Positions 34,732 through 40,924 of a DNA stretch of 40,924 nucleotides are shown piece by piece. A model generated the notes under the pieces. That model did no database searches and was not told the DNA's origin. It saw only the letters and a program-made list of their open reading frames with translations. Every line of letters begins with the position of its first letter. Position 1 is the stretch's first letter. Made by a program: the position numbers and the translations under genes. Origin of the DNA: an uncultured Ruminococcus sp. (GTDB lineage Bacteria > Bacillota > Clostridia > Oscillospirales > Ruminococcaceae); the NCBI GenBank assembly GCA_902780695.1, contig CACZGM010000009.1, forward strand, positions 1 through 40,924, written 5' to 3'.

Positions 34732-35448
34732 TTACCATTCAAGCTCGTCGGCTGTTATCTTCTGTGTGTTTATATCGTCGTGGCGTATCTTTCCGTCACG
34801 CAGCTTTATGACGTGATCTGCCATAAGTTTTATCGCCTCATTGTGAGTAACCATGATTATCGTGTTGCCGTACTTCGTGTTTACTTCCTCAATAAGGCGG
34901 AGTATCTCCTTTGATGTCGTGTAGTCGAGCGCACCTGTAGGCTCATCGCAGAGCAGTATATCCGGGTTCTTGACTATCGCTCTGCCTATGGAAACTCTCT
35001 GCTGCTGTCCTCCGGAAAGCTGATTGGGCAGCTTATGACGGTGCTCATAAAGACCAAGTATTTTCAGAAGTTCGTCAATGTCGAGCGGCTTGTCGGAAAG
35101 GTATGCACCGGTCTCGATGTTTTCCTTGACATTGAGATTAGGTATCAGGTTGTAGGATTGAAACACATAACCGAGGTGTTTTCTCCTGTACTGTGTCAGA
35201 CCTTTCTCGTCCATTCTGCTGAGCCTGTCGCCGTTGATATATATTTCTCCGGCATCTGCATTGTCGATGCCGCCGAGAATATTAAGCAGGGTGGATTTAC
35301 CCGAACCCGAAGGTCCGAGCAGCACACAGAACTCTCCCTTTGCGACCGTAAAATCGAGTCCTCGCAGGACATCCTGCTTTGTATCTCCGCTGCCGAAGCT
35401 CTTTTTAAGCTCCTTTACTTCAAGGAATTTTCTCTCTTCTTCGCTCAT
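34732..35448 (-). CDS. ABC transporter ATP-binding protein (MacB/LolD type)
   Basis: This 238-residue ATPase has Walker A GPSGSGKST, the Q-loop VFQSYNLIPNLNV, signature LSGGQQQRVSIGRAI, Walker B LLCDEPTGALD and the His in MVTHN. I prefer the second ATG (35448) because AAAGGAG lies 7 nt before it; the first ATG (35454) is only 1 nt from that ribosome site. It forms an exporter with the FtsX-type permease downstream. Expression is probably controlled by the inverted repeat at 35476-35493. Confidence 0.95.
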   Translation of the reverse strand: MSEEERKFLEVKELKKSFGSGDTKQDVLRGLDFTVAKGEFCVLLGPSGSGKSTLLNILGGIDNADAGEIYINGDRLSRMDEKGLTQYRRKHLGYVFQSYNLIPNLNVKENIETGAYLSDKPLDIDELLKILGLYEHRHKLPNQLSGGQQQRVSIGRAIVKNPDILLCDEPTGALDYTTSKEILRLIEEVNTKYGNTIIMVTHNEAIKLMADHVIKLRDGKIRHDDINTQKITADELEW

Positions 35449-35475
35449 TTCCATTCTCCTTTATTATATGCTGTA

Positions 35476-35493
35476 AGTTAGTTCTTGCTAACT
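35476..35493 (-). promoter_or_regulatory. inverted repeat AGTTAG-N6-CTAACT at the ABC exporter start site
   Basis: Arms AGTTAG (35476-35481) and CTAACT (35488-35493) flank 6 bp. The site lies just downstream of the -10 box and covers the start region, as TetR- or MarR-type operators do. No such regulator is encoded in the window. Confidence 0.65.
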
Positions 35494-35502
35494 ACAATTT
35501 GT

Positions 35503-35531
35503 ATTCTATCACATTTATACAATAATTTCAA
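35503..35531 (-). promoter_or_regulatory. sigma-A promoter of the FtsX-type ABC exporter
   Basis: On the minus strand TTGAAA (35531-35526) and TAGAAT (35508-35503) are 17 bp apart, about 50 nt before the ATPase start. Confidence 0.75.
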
Positions 35532-35590
35532 TTGTCATTTTGTAACAATTTTCTTGATGATAAACGCACTGTATCGGCAATATTGCGTGA

Positions 35591-35648
35591 GATATCGTCA
35601 TCATTGAGCTTTACGTCTGCGAGGCAGATAATAATCATACCGCTGCTT
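35591..35648 (-). pseudogene. relic of a Uma2-family gene
   Basis: Positions 35591-35614 are identical over 24 bp to 37458-37481 inside the intact Uma2 gene, on the same strand. Similarity continues in patches to about 35648 (both have CAGCGG and TATCTGC). In frame it still reads VKLNDDDI, the same as the intact protein. No start or full frame remains. Confidence 0.55.
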
Positions 35649-35661
35649 ATTTACGTAAAAA

Positions 35662-35687
35662 ATGCGTATATCCGCAAAAATATCGCG
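35662..35687 (+). repeat. 26-bp direct repeat, copy 1 (upstream of the DUF4143 promoter)
   Basis: This copy matches 35748-35773 at 22 of 26 positions (consensus ATGCGnATAnnCGCAAAAATATnGCG). It ends 7 bp before the -35 box. Confidence 0.7.
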
Positions 35688-35694
35688 CATATTA

Positions 35695-35723
35695 TTGACA
35701 ATAGATAAAATATGTGATAAAAT
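35695..35723 (+). promoter_or_regulatory. sigma-A promoter of the DUF4143 ATPase gene
   Basis: TTGACA (35695-35700) and TAAAAT (35718-35723) are 17 bp apart, between the two 26-bp direct repeats. Confidence 0.75.
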
Positions 35724-35747
35724 AAGTTATAATCAAGTACTGCAAAA

Positions 35748-35773
35748 ATGCGGATAGACGCAAAAATATTGCG
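35748..35773 (+). repeat. 26-bp direct repeat, copy 2 (leader of the DUF4143 gene)
   Basis: This is the second copy of the repeat at 35662-35687. Its end touches the ribosome site GAGGTGAT (35773-35780), so a protein or RNA fold at this repeat could affect translation as well as transcription. Confidence 0.7.
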
Positions 35774-35783
35774 AGGTGATATC

Positions 35784-37079
35784 ATGCTGCCAAGGAAACA
35801 ATATGTGGATATGCTTATAAAAAAACGCGATAACGGCCGTGTCAAAGTTATAACAGGGCTTCGCCGCTGCGGGAAATCTGTACTGCTTTTTCAGCTTTAT
35901 AAATCATATCTGGAACAAGACGGGGTACCGGAAGAACAGATCATTTCGCTCGCATTGGATATTCTGGAAAACGCGAAATACAGAAATCCTATGGAACTTG
36001 ATAAATATATCCGTGAACGTATAGTGCATGATAAAAAACGATACTATGTATTCATTGACGAGATACAGTTCGTTTCTGAAATACAAAATCCTTATGTTGA
36101 TGATCCGGAGGCTAAAATAACATTTGTTGATGTAGTTCTGGGACTTATGCAGAAGGATAATGTTGATGTATATGTCACCGGAAGCAACTCAAAAATGCTT
36201 TCATCGGATATTCTTACTCAATTTCGTGACCGCGCAGATGAAATCAGGGTGTATCCGCTTTCTTTTGCTGAATTTTACGATTCTTATACAGGTGACAAAC
36301 GCGGAGCATGGCAGGATTACTGCACCTATGGCGGTATGCCTTTAACACTGACAATGGATTCGCACGAAGATAAAAGCAGATATCTTCGGGAACTCTTTGA
36401 AAGAACATATATCAAGGATATTTTAGAACGTCATAAGATACGAAACAATACGGAAGTACTTGATGTACTGCTCGACGTAATAGCCTCGGGTATAGGTTCG
36501 CTTACAAATCCGACCAGACTTTCAAACACATTCGCAAGTGAGAGGCAGATAAAAGTTGCATCGGATACAATAGATACCTATCTGAAATATTTTTCAGATG
36601 CCTTTTTATTGCGAAAAGCGGAGAGATATGATGTCAAGGGCAGAAAGTATATAAAGAGTACGTCAAAATACTATTACTCTGATCCGGGACTAAGAAACGC
36701 AAGGCTTGGATTCCGTCAGCTTGAAGAGCCTCATCTTATGGAAAATGTTTTGTATAATGACCTTATCAGAAGAAATCTTGATGTTGATGTAGGAGTTGTT
36801 GAATATAACACAAAAGACAATAACGGAAAGAATATAAGGAAACAGCTCGAAGTAGATTTTGTTGTAAACAGAGGCTTTGAACGATATTATATTCAATCGG
36901 CTCTAAGTGTTGCCGATCCTGAAAAGCGTGCGCAGGAAACCTCATCGCTGCTTCGCATACCTGACTCTTTCAGGAAAATGATCGTCGTAAAAGACTACAT
37001 GAAGCCCTGGACAGATGAGCACGGCATTCAATACATCGGAATAGAGCAATTCCTGCTTGATGAAGGATTATTGAAATAA
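35784..37079 (+). CDS. AAA+ ATPase with DUF4143 domain
   Basis: This 431-residue protein starts at the ATG at 35784, with GAGGTGAT before it; an in-frame ATG at 35748 lies inside a repeat and lacks a ribosome site. Walker A is GLRRCGKS (25-32), Walker B is YYVFIDEIQF and the sensor-like segment is TGSNSKMLSSDI. The C-terminal DUF4143 part ends in LEVDFVVNRGFERYYIQS, a pattern like PD-(D/E)xK nuclease folds (Glu, Asp, Gln). These ATPases are widespread in gut Clostridia and their role is not established; some are linked to mobile or defence loci. It faces a Uma2 gene tail to tail across a shared terminator. Confidence 0.9.
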   Translation: MLPRKQYVDMLIKKRDNGRVKVITGLRRCGKSVLLFQLYKSYLEQDGVPEEQIISLALDILENAKYRNPMELDKYIRERIVHDKKRYYVFIDEIQFVSEIQNPYVDDPEAKITFVDVVLGLMQKDNVDVYVTGSNSKMLSSDILTQFRDRADEIRVYPLSFAEFYDSYTGDKRGAWQDYCTYGGMPLTLTMDSHEDKSRYLRELFERTYIKDILERHKIRNNTEVLDVLLDVIASGIGSLTNPTRLSNTFASERQIKVASDTIDTYLKYFSDAFLLRKAERYDVKGRKYIKSTSKYYYSDPGLRNARLGFRQLEEPHLMENVLYNDLIRRNLDVDVGVVEYNTKDNNGKNIRKQLEVDFVVNRGFERYYIQSALSVADPEKRAQETSSLLRIPDSFRKMIVVKDYMKPWTDEHGIQYIGIEQFLLDEGLLK

Positions 37080-37090
37080 AATATACCAAA

Positions 37091-37129
37091 AACTCCGGTA
37101 TTCAGGCTGTACACCTGAATACCGGAGTT
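37091..37129. terminator. bidirectional terminator between the DUF4143 and Uma2 genes
   Basis: AACTCCGGTATTCAGG (37091-37106) and CCTGAATACCGGAGTT (37114-37129) form a perfect 16-bp stem with a 7-nt loop, with T-rich sequence on both outer sides. It serves the two converging genes. The outer AACTCC/GGAGTT is shared with the terminator at 27296. Confidence 0.85.
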
Positions 37130-37145
37130 ATTTGTATTTATGATA

Positions 37146-37700
37146 TTAAAGCTCATTTATGCTGATAACAAGCTGCTCGGGGTTATCCTTATATATACCG
37201 GCTGTTATCTTATCTGTAAAGGTAAAAATTCCCACAGCCTTTGCCTGCTCAAAGGGATATACAAGCACTTTCTCATTCATAGGGTCAACGATCCAGTATT
37301 CGCGGACTCCGGATTTCTGGTAGAGTGCAAGCTTTTCCACGGTGTCATGATCGGAATTATGGGGTGAGAGTATCTCGATCACCCAATCGGGAGCGCCGTT
37401 GCACTTTTGCTCATCAAGCTTGTCGGGGTCGCATACCACAAATATGTCCGGCTGTACGATATCGTCATCATTGAGCTTTACATATGTCGGAGCAGATAAT
37501 ACAATACACTTTCCGCTGTTATCCTCAATATAGTCATCGATCTTTTTAAGCAGTTTTTTTGATAAGATCTGATGTTTTATATTTGGCGCAGGAGACATAG
37601 CATAGATCTCACCGCTTACAAGCTCATACCTGCCTTCAATATCAGTCATTGCAAGAAACTCATCGGACGTGTATTTTCTTTTCATTTCATTGATAAGCAT
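37146..37700 (-). CDS. Uma2-family (DUF820) nuclease-fold protein
   Basis: This 184-residue protein has the Uma2 order: YTSDEFLAM, RYELVSGEIYAMSPAP, VKLNDDDIVQPDIFVVCD, GAPDWVIEILSP, and GVREYWIVDP. The Asp of QPDIFVV and Glu of VIEILS fit a PD-(D/E)xK-type active site. Uma2 proteins are predicted restriction-endonuclease-like and are often multicopy; their biological role is unclear. I chose the ATG at 37700 because GGGGA precedes it; an ATG five codons on (MKRKYTSDEF) is also possible. A strong promoter lies at 37749-37777. Confidence 0.88.
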   Translation of the reverse strand: MLINEMKRKYTSDEFLAMTDIEGRYELVSGEIYAMSPAPNIKHQILSKKLLKKIDDYIEDNSGKCIVLSAPTYVKLNDDDIVQPDIFVVCDPDKLDEQKCNGAPDWVIEILSPHNSDHDTVEKLALYQKSGVREYWIVDPMNEKVLVYPFEQAKAVGIFTFTDKITAGIYKDNPEQLVISINEL

Positions 37701-37748
37701 ATATAGTCCCCATCTCTCTGAATTTGCGGCATATTGTTTCCTACTATT

Positions 37749-37777
37749 ATTATATACTTTGATCGTACCTTTGTCAA
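37749..37777 (-). promoter_or_regulatory. sigma-A promoter of the Uma2 gene
   Basis: On the minus strand TTGACA (37777-37772) and TATAAT (37754-37749) are 17 bp apart, a full consensus match. Confidence 0.8.
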
Positions 37778-37814
37778 GTATGCACATTCTCAATAGAAAT
37801 AATTCGCAAAAAGC

Positions 37815-37841
37815 TAAAGTTTTTCAGATTTCTGCCGATAA
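37815..37841 (+). promoter_or_regulatory. sigma-28 (SigD/FliA) promoter of the flagellin gene
   Basis: TAAAGTTT (37815-37822) and GCCGATAA (37834-37841) are separated by 11 bp, an almost perfect match to the flagellar sigma-28 consensus. It lies about 40 nt before the flagellin ATG. Confidence 0.92.
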
Positions 37842-37880
37842 TTAATATGTAAGGATACGTTTAATGCGAGGGAAATCACT

Positions 37881-40562
37881 ATGGTAATACAGCATAATCT
37901 TCCCGCTATGGCGGCGGCAAACGCGAATAGCAGGAATGTCGCGGGCATTAAGAAGCGCACAGAAAAGCTCTCGACAGGTTATAGTATAAACAGGGCGGCG
38001 GATAACGCCTCCGGTCTTGCTGTGTCCGAAAAAATGCGGTCACAGATACGCGGTCTTTCCCAGGCTACCAACAATGCGAACGATTCAATTTCACTGATAC
38101 AGACAGCAGAGGGCGGATTACAGGAGACCGAAATCATTCTCCAGAGAATGAGAGAGCTTGCGGTTCAGTCCGCAAACGGTACATATACAGATGAGGACAG
38201 AGCACAGTTACAGCATGAAGCAGATGCACTCAAAGGCGAGATAAACCGAATTTCGGAGTCCACCGAATTCAACGAGATGAAGTTGCTGTCCGGCGAGATA
38301 ACGGTATCGAAGGTCGATAAGGTTCCTACAAGCGACTACGGAGCACGCTACGGCTCGATAAACTATGATTTGGATATCGGCGGCGGCAAGATAAGCGTGG
38401 CGAGCAGCATACAGGGAATGTGGCTGAAATTTACCACCGGAGCATCCGGAAAGGGCGGCGAGAATGCCTATTACGAGTACGACACTGTACGCACTCAGGG
38501 CGAGCTCACACAGCACATCACTATCAATCTTGCTGAGGGTCAGACCTACACTGATGACGACATACAGAAGTTGATCGACAATGCCAACTGGCCGAAGGGG
38601 TTCGAAACAGCTCCGGGACGGGTAATGTTCAAGAGCGAGGTCGGGCAAATACGCGCAGCAGAAGCGGAGACTTACGGACTTCTCACCGGTGATCAGAAAC
38701 AGGTATTATCAGCCGATCTCAAGTTAATCGGCAGTGCCGCTACAATTACCCCCGAGAGAGTAGCTTCTTCAACGACGAAAAATGTTGATGCGATTTCTCA
38801 CGTGTTTAATTTAAATTTTGATACAACGGCTGATGAATATTCTGTATCTATAGACAAGGGAAGCGGTACTATCACTGTCGGTGCGGCTGCGGAATATGCG
38901 ACGGAACAGGAGGCAAAAGCTGCATTGAGCGGCATTGGTTATGCCATTTCCGGAGAATTGAACAAAGGAACCGATTATTATGCTAACACTGTAAATGGTG
39001 AACCGGACGGCGTAGAATATGTAGATGCCAACGGAAACCCAGTCAAGGCAAATCACAAAGCAGACATCAACATAATCGGGTTTAATTCTAATAATGTTTC
39101 CAAAAATACAGTTTATCAGACCGATGAGAATGGAAATGAAGTTACCGATGAAGAAGGTAATAAGATTGTTGAACGCGAATACTATACTCTTGACCCGCAA
39201 GCTCTTACAGTAAATGTCGGAAGAACACAGTCGGTCGCATACATATACAGCAATTCATCATTCTCATATACTTTTAGCGCAAGTCAGTATGGCTCATATG
39301 CTGATTATGTCCGTGACGAAGAAAAGTACAAGTATCCCGATGCTATTGATGAGTATAATATGAATGCATTAAAAGAAGTACAGTTTGTACCTGTCAGAAA
39401 TGCTGATGAAGATGTTTCAGTCAACATTGATACCGGTGCTGGTTCAGGACATAATACAATGTATGTTTCATTAAAACAGGGCGCTGCCATAAAAGGCGCA
39501 GACATACAGGTCAAAATGCAGCAGGCACTCGACGAAGGCGGATTTAAATATTCTGTCGATATGAAGGAAACACTTGGTACCTATTCAATATATGGAGCCT
39601 ACAGAGCGATTAGTTCAACTGTCGAAATCAGAGAAAGCGGAAGATATGACGGCACATTCGGAGTGAGAGATCTGACCGGATATTCTAATTTAACCACTCC
39701 CGGACACCGCTCGGTGCGCCGTGTCGGTACGATAGCTGGTGTAAGACAGACTGCCGAAGCTGACCTCACATCTCTGATGATACAGCCGGGTAGCGGCACT
39801 ATTGGTTCGTCCGACCGTATAAAGTTCACTGCGAACACCTACGGCAAAGCAGCGAATTATGACTTGCTCGTTCCCGAGTTCACGATAACTACCGAACAGG
39901 ATCTGCCTGCCGGCAAGGAATATGTGGATACATCGAGCGGATCAGCGTATATCCACCTTGCCACCGGCACGAAGTACACCAATGAATCCATTGAGAAACT
40001 GCTGAAAGACGCAGGCCTCGACTATACCGTCGAGCTCACTGACAGCCATTCCCCGGACGGCGACAAGGATGGCGAGATTTATTTCAACAACACCGGCAGT
40101 GTCCGTGTACACGAAAGCGTAGCAGGACAGGGAGTAGGTCTTGAGGATATCGCAGACATGAAGGAAGAACTCGAATTCCAGATCGGCGCGAACGGCGTTG
40201 AAGATCAGAAAGTCGGAATGGATATAATAGATGCAAGCGCAAGTGCGATCGGTGTCGCTGATATCGACATTTCCAATCAGTATGATGCCAACAAGGCTAT
40301 CGAGAAGATCGATGAAGCGATAAAGACTGTGTCCACATACAGAGCGGAAATGGGCGCTCTCCAGAACAGAATGGAGAAATCAGTAAACAGCCTCACTACT
40401 TCAAACGAGAACCTTACCGATGCCGAAAGCCGTATCCGCGATACAGATATGGCTGCCGAGATGATCGAATACCAAAAAAACAATATTATCCAGCAGGCTT
40501 CTCAGTCCATGCTCGCGCAGGCTAATCAACAGCCGAACGGGATATTGAGTCTGTTGGGGTAA
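37881..40562 (+). CDS. flagellin with very large central domain
   Basis: This 893-residue filament protein has a conserved D0/D1 N-terminus at 1-140 (INRAADNASGLAVSEKMRSQIRGL, SLIQTAEGGLQE, RMRELAVQSANGTYTD). The D1/D0 C-terminus covers about 753-893 (ANKAIEKIDEAI, YRAEMGALQNRME, NLTDAESRIRDTDMAAEM, QASQSMLAQANQQP). Between them lie about 610 residues of variable, surface-exposed D2/D3 material; a plain flagellin is about 270-500 residues in total. The centre contains loose repeats ending in a G-x-x-YT-x3-I-x2-L helix (GQTYTDDDIQKLI, GTKYTNESIEKLL; GAAIKGADIQVKM is weaker). No HExxH protease motif is present. GAGGG lies about 8 nt before the ATG. Synthesis should depend on sigma-28. No other flagellar gene is in the window. 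Confidence 0.95.
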   Translation: MVIQHNLPAMAAANANSRNVAGIKKRTEKLSTGYSINRAADNASGLAVSEKMRSQIRGLSQATNNANDSISLIQTAEGGLQETEIILQRMRELAVQSANGTYTDEDRAQLQHEADALKGEINRISESTEFNEMKLLSGEITVSKVDKVPTSDYGARYGSINYDLDIGGGKISVASSIQGMWLKFTTGASGKGGENAYYEYDTVRTQGELTQHITINLAEGQTYTDDDIQKLIDNANWPKGFETAPGRVMFKSEVGQIRAAEAETYGLLTGDQKQVLSADLKLIGSAATITPERVASSTTKNVDAISHVFNLNFDTTADEYSVSIDKGSGTITVGAAAEYATEQEAKAALSGIGYAISGELNKGTDYYANTVNGEPDGVEYVDANGNPVKANHKADINIIGFNSNNVSKNTVYQTDENGNEVTDEEGNKIVEREYYTLDPQALTVNVGRTQSVAYIYSNSSFSYTFSASQYGSYADYVRDEEKYKYPDAIDEYNMNALKEVQFVPVRNADEDVSVNIDTGAGSGHNTMYVSLKQGAAIKGADIQVKMQQALDEGGFKYSVDMKETLGTYSIYGAYRAISSTVEIRESGRYDGTFGVRDLTGYSNLTTPGHRSVRRVGTIAGVRQTAEADLTSLMIQPGSGTIGSSDRIKFTANTYGKAANYDLLVPEFTITTEQDLPAGKEYVDTSSGSAYIHLATGTKYTNESIEKLLKDAGLDYTVELTDSHSPDGDKDGEIYFNNTGSVRVHESVAGQGVGLEDIADMKEELEFQIGANGVEDQKVGMDIIDASASAIGVADIDISNQYDANKAIEKIDEAIKTVSTYRAEMGALQNRMEKSVNSLTTSNENLTDAESRIRDTDMAAEMIEYQKNNIIQQASQSMLAQANQQPNGILSLLG

Positions 40563-40580
40563 AAGAATAAGATTATTCAA

Positions 40581-40619
40581 AATCACAGCATACGAAACTG
40601 TATGCTGTGATTTTTATTT
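40581..40619 (+). terminator. intrinsic terminator after flagellin
   Basis: AAATCACAGCATAC (40581-40594) and GTATGCTGTGATTT (40601-40614) form a 14-bp stem with a 6-nt loop, followed by TTATTTTG. It lies 18 nt past the stop. Confidence 0.9.
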
Positions 40620-40623
40620 TGAC

Positions 40624-40656
40624 AAAAAAATAACAGGTAGCACAAGCCGCCCGTTA
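40624..40656 (-). terminator. intrinsic terminator of the serine recombinase gene
   Basis: On the minus strand TAACGGG pairs with CCTGTTA (one G-U) and seven T follow. It lies about 35 nt beyond the recombinase stop. Confidence 0.7.
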
Positions 40657-40690
40657 TATCAGGTTATCTATTTCTGAAATCACACAGCCT

Positions 40691-40924
40691 TCAGCACCTT
40701 CTTACAATCTCTGGCATTTGTTCATTTACAATCTTGTAGAATGTTGTTTTCTTCAAACCCGTATTTCTCATAGCCTCAACAGCTGTCTGCTCTCCCTCAA
40801 GCCACTTGTTGCACTCGGCGTAGAAGTTCTCCGGTATTTCAGTCTTCTTTCTCCCGAAGTGGATTCCTTTTGCAAGCGCAAGCTTGATCCCCTCGGCTTG
40901 TCTTGCCTTTATCTTCTGCCTTTC
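40691..40924 (-). CDS. serine recombinase (resolvase/invertase family), C-terminal part only
   Basis: 77 codons are visible; the gene enters from the right edge and stops at TGA (40691-40693). ERQKIKARQAEGIKLALAKG and HFGRKKTEIPENF are the end of the long E helix and the linker found in resolvases and DNA invertases. TAVEAMRNTGLKKTTFYKIV is the C-terminal helix-turn-helix that binds the recombination site. The catalytic Ser domain is outside the window. The gene faces the flagellin gene. It may be a DNA invertase, a transposon resolvase or a resident orphan; the visible part does not separate these. Confidence 0.85.
   Translation of the reverse strand, partial: ERQKIKARQAEGIKLALAKGIHFGRKKTEIPENFYAECNKWLEGEQTAVEAMRNTGLKKTTFYKIVNEQMPEIVRRC

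Noticed and set aside
38741-39700. Metalloprotease (flagellinolysin-type) insert in the flagellin
   Set aside because: I looked for HExxH in the central 610 residues and found none, so there is no support for a protease domain.

Overview
This window looks like the chromosome of a low-to-mid GC, Gram-positive, spore-forming and potentially motile Clostridia, most likely a gut or rumen Oscillospiraceae (Ruminococcus-like). That placement is an inference. It rests on strong sigma-A promoters and GGAGG ribosome sites, lipoproteins with Thr/Ala/Glu-rich linkers, an alpha/beta-type small acid-soluble spore protein behind a sigma-G-like promoter, and a flagellin behind a near-perfect sigma-28 promoter. 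No single marker fixes the genus.

Positions 1-2.6 kb hold two lipoprotein genes on the minus strand with almost the same leader: an SGNH/GDSL hydrolase cut by the window start, and an unassigned lipoprotein. Positions 2.7-9.35 kb hold a housekeeping run transcribed leftwards: hom, pyrH, frr, uppS, cdsA, dxr, rseP (threonine/methionine entry, UMP kinase, ribosome recycling, then undecaprenyl, CDP-diacylglycerol and MEP isoprenoid steps and a site-2 protease). Positions 9.4-14.8 kb hold a uvrB-cdd-uvrA repair operon with an SOS-like palindrome at the uvrB promoter. Positions 14.8-18.7 kb hold manA, a ROK sugar kinase and ilvD.

From 18.7 to 22.1 kb, a small acidic protein of unknown role is followed by a LytTR regulator - DUF3021-like membrane protein - ABC ATPase - ABC-2 permease operon. 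A row of CCGGAA elements, two of them 21 bp apart, lies at and above its promoter. Two plus-strand genes follow: a GH3 beta-N-acetylhexosaminidase-like lipoprotein and a membrane SpoIIE/RsbU-type PP2C phosphatase. Next is the spore protein gene with an odd C-terminal extension.

The right third (27-40.9 kb) is accessory in character. It contains a promoter-micro-ORF-terminator unit that looks like the stump of a DUF4143 ATPase gene (or a small RNA), and a 1060-residue secreted helical/Fn3 protein. It also contains a TcmP/LCM-like methyltransferase broken by two in-frame stops, and an FtsX-type ABC exporter whose promoter carries an inverted repeat. These are followed by an intact DUF4143 ATPase flanked by 26-bp direct repeats and a Uma2 relic, and by an intact Uma2 nuclease-like gene. 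The last genes are an 893-residue flagellin with an AT-rich mosaic centre and, facing it, the C-terminal end of a serine recombinase.

The points most worth following are the flagellin/recombinase pair, the decaying Uma2/DUF4143 region, the twice-interrupted methyltransferase, the large secreted protein, and several well-placed operators. No tRNA, rRNA, CRISPR array or insertion sequence was recognised.
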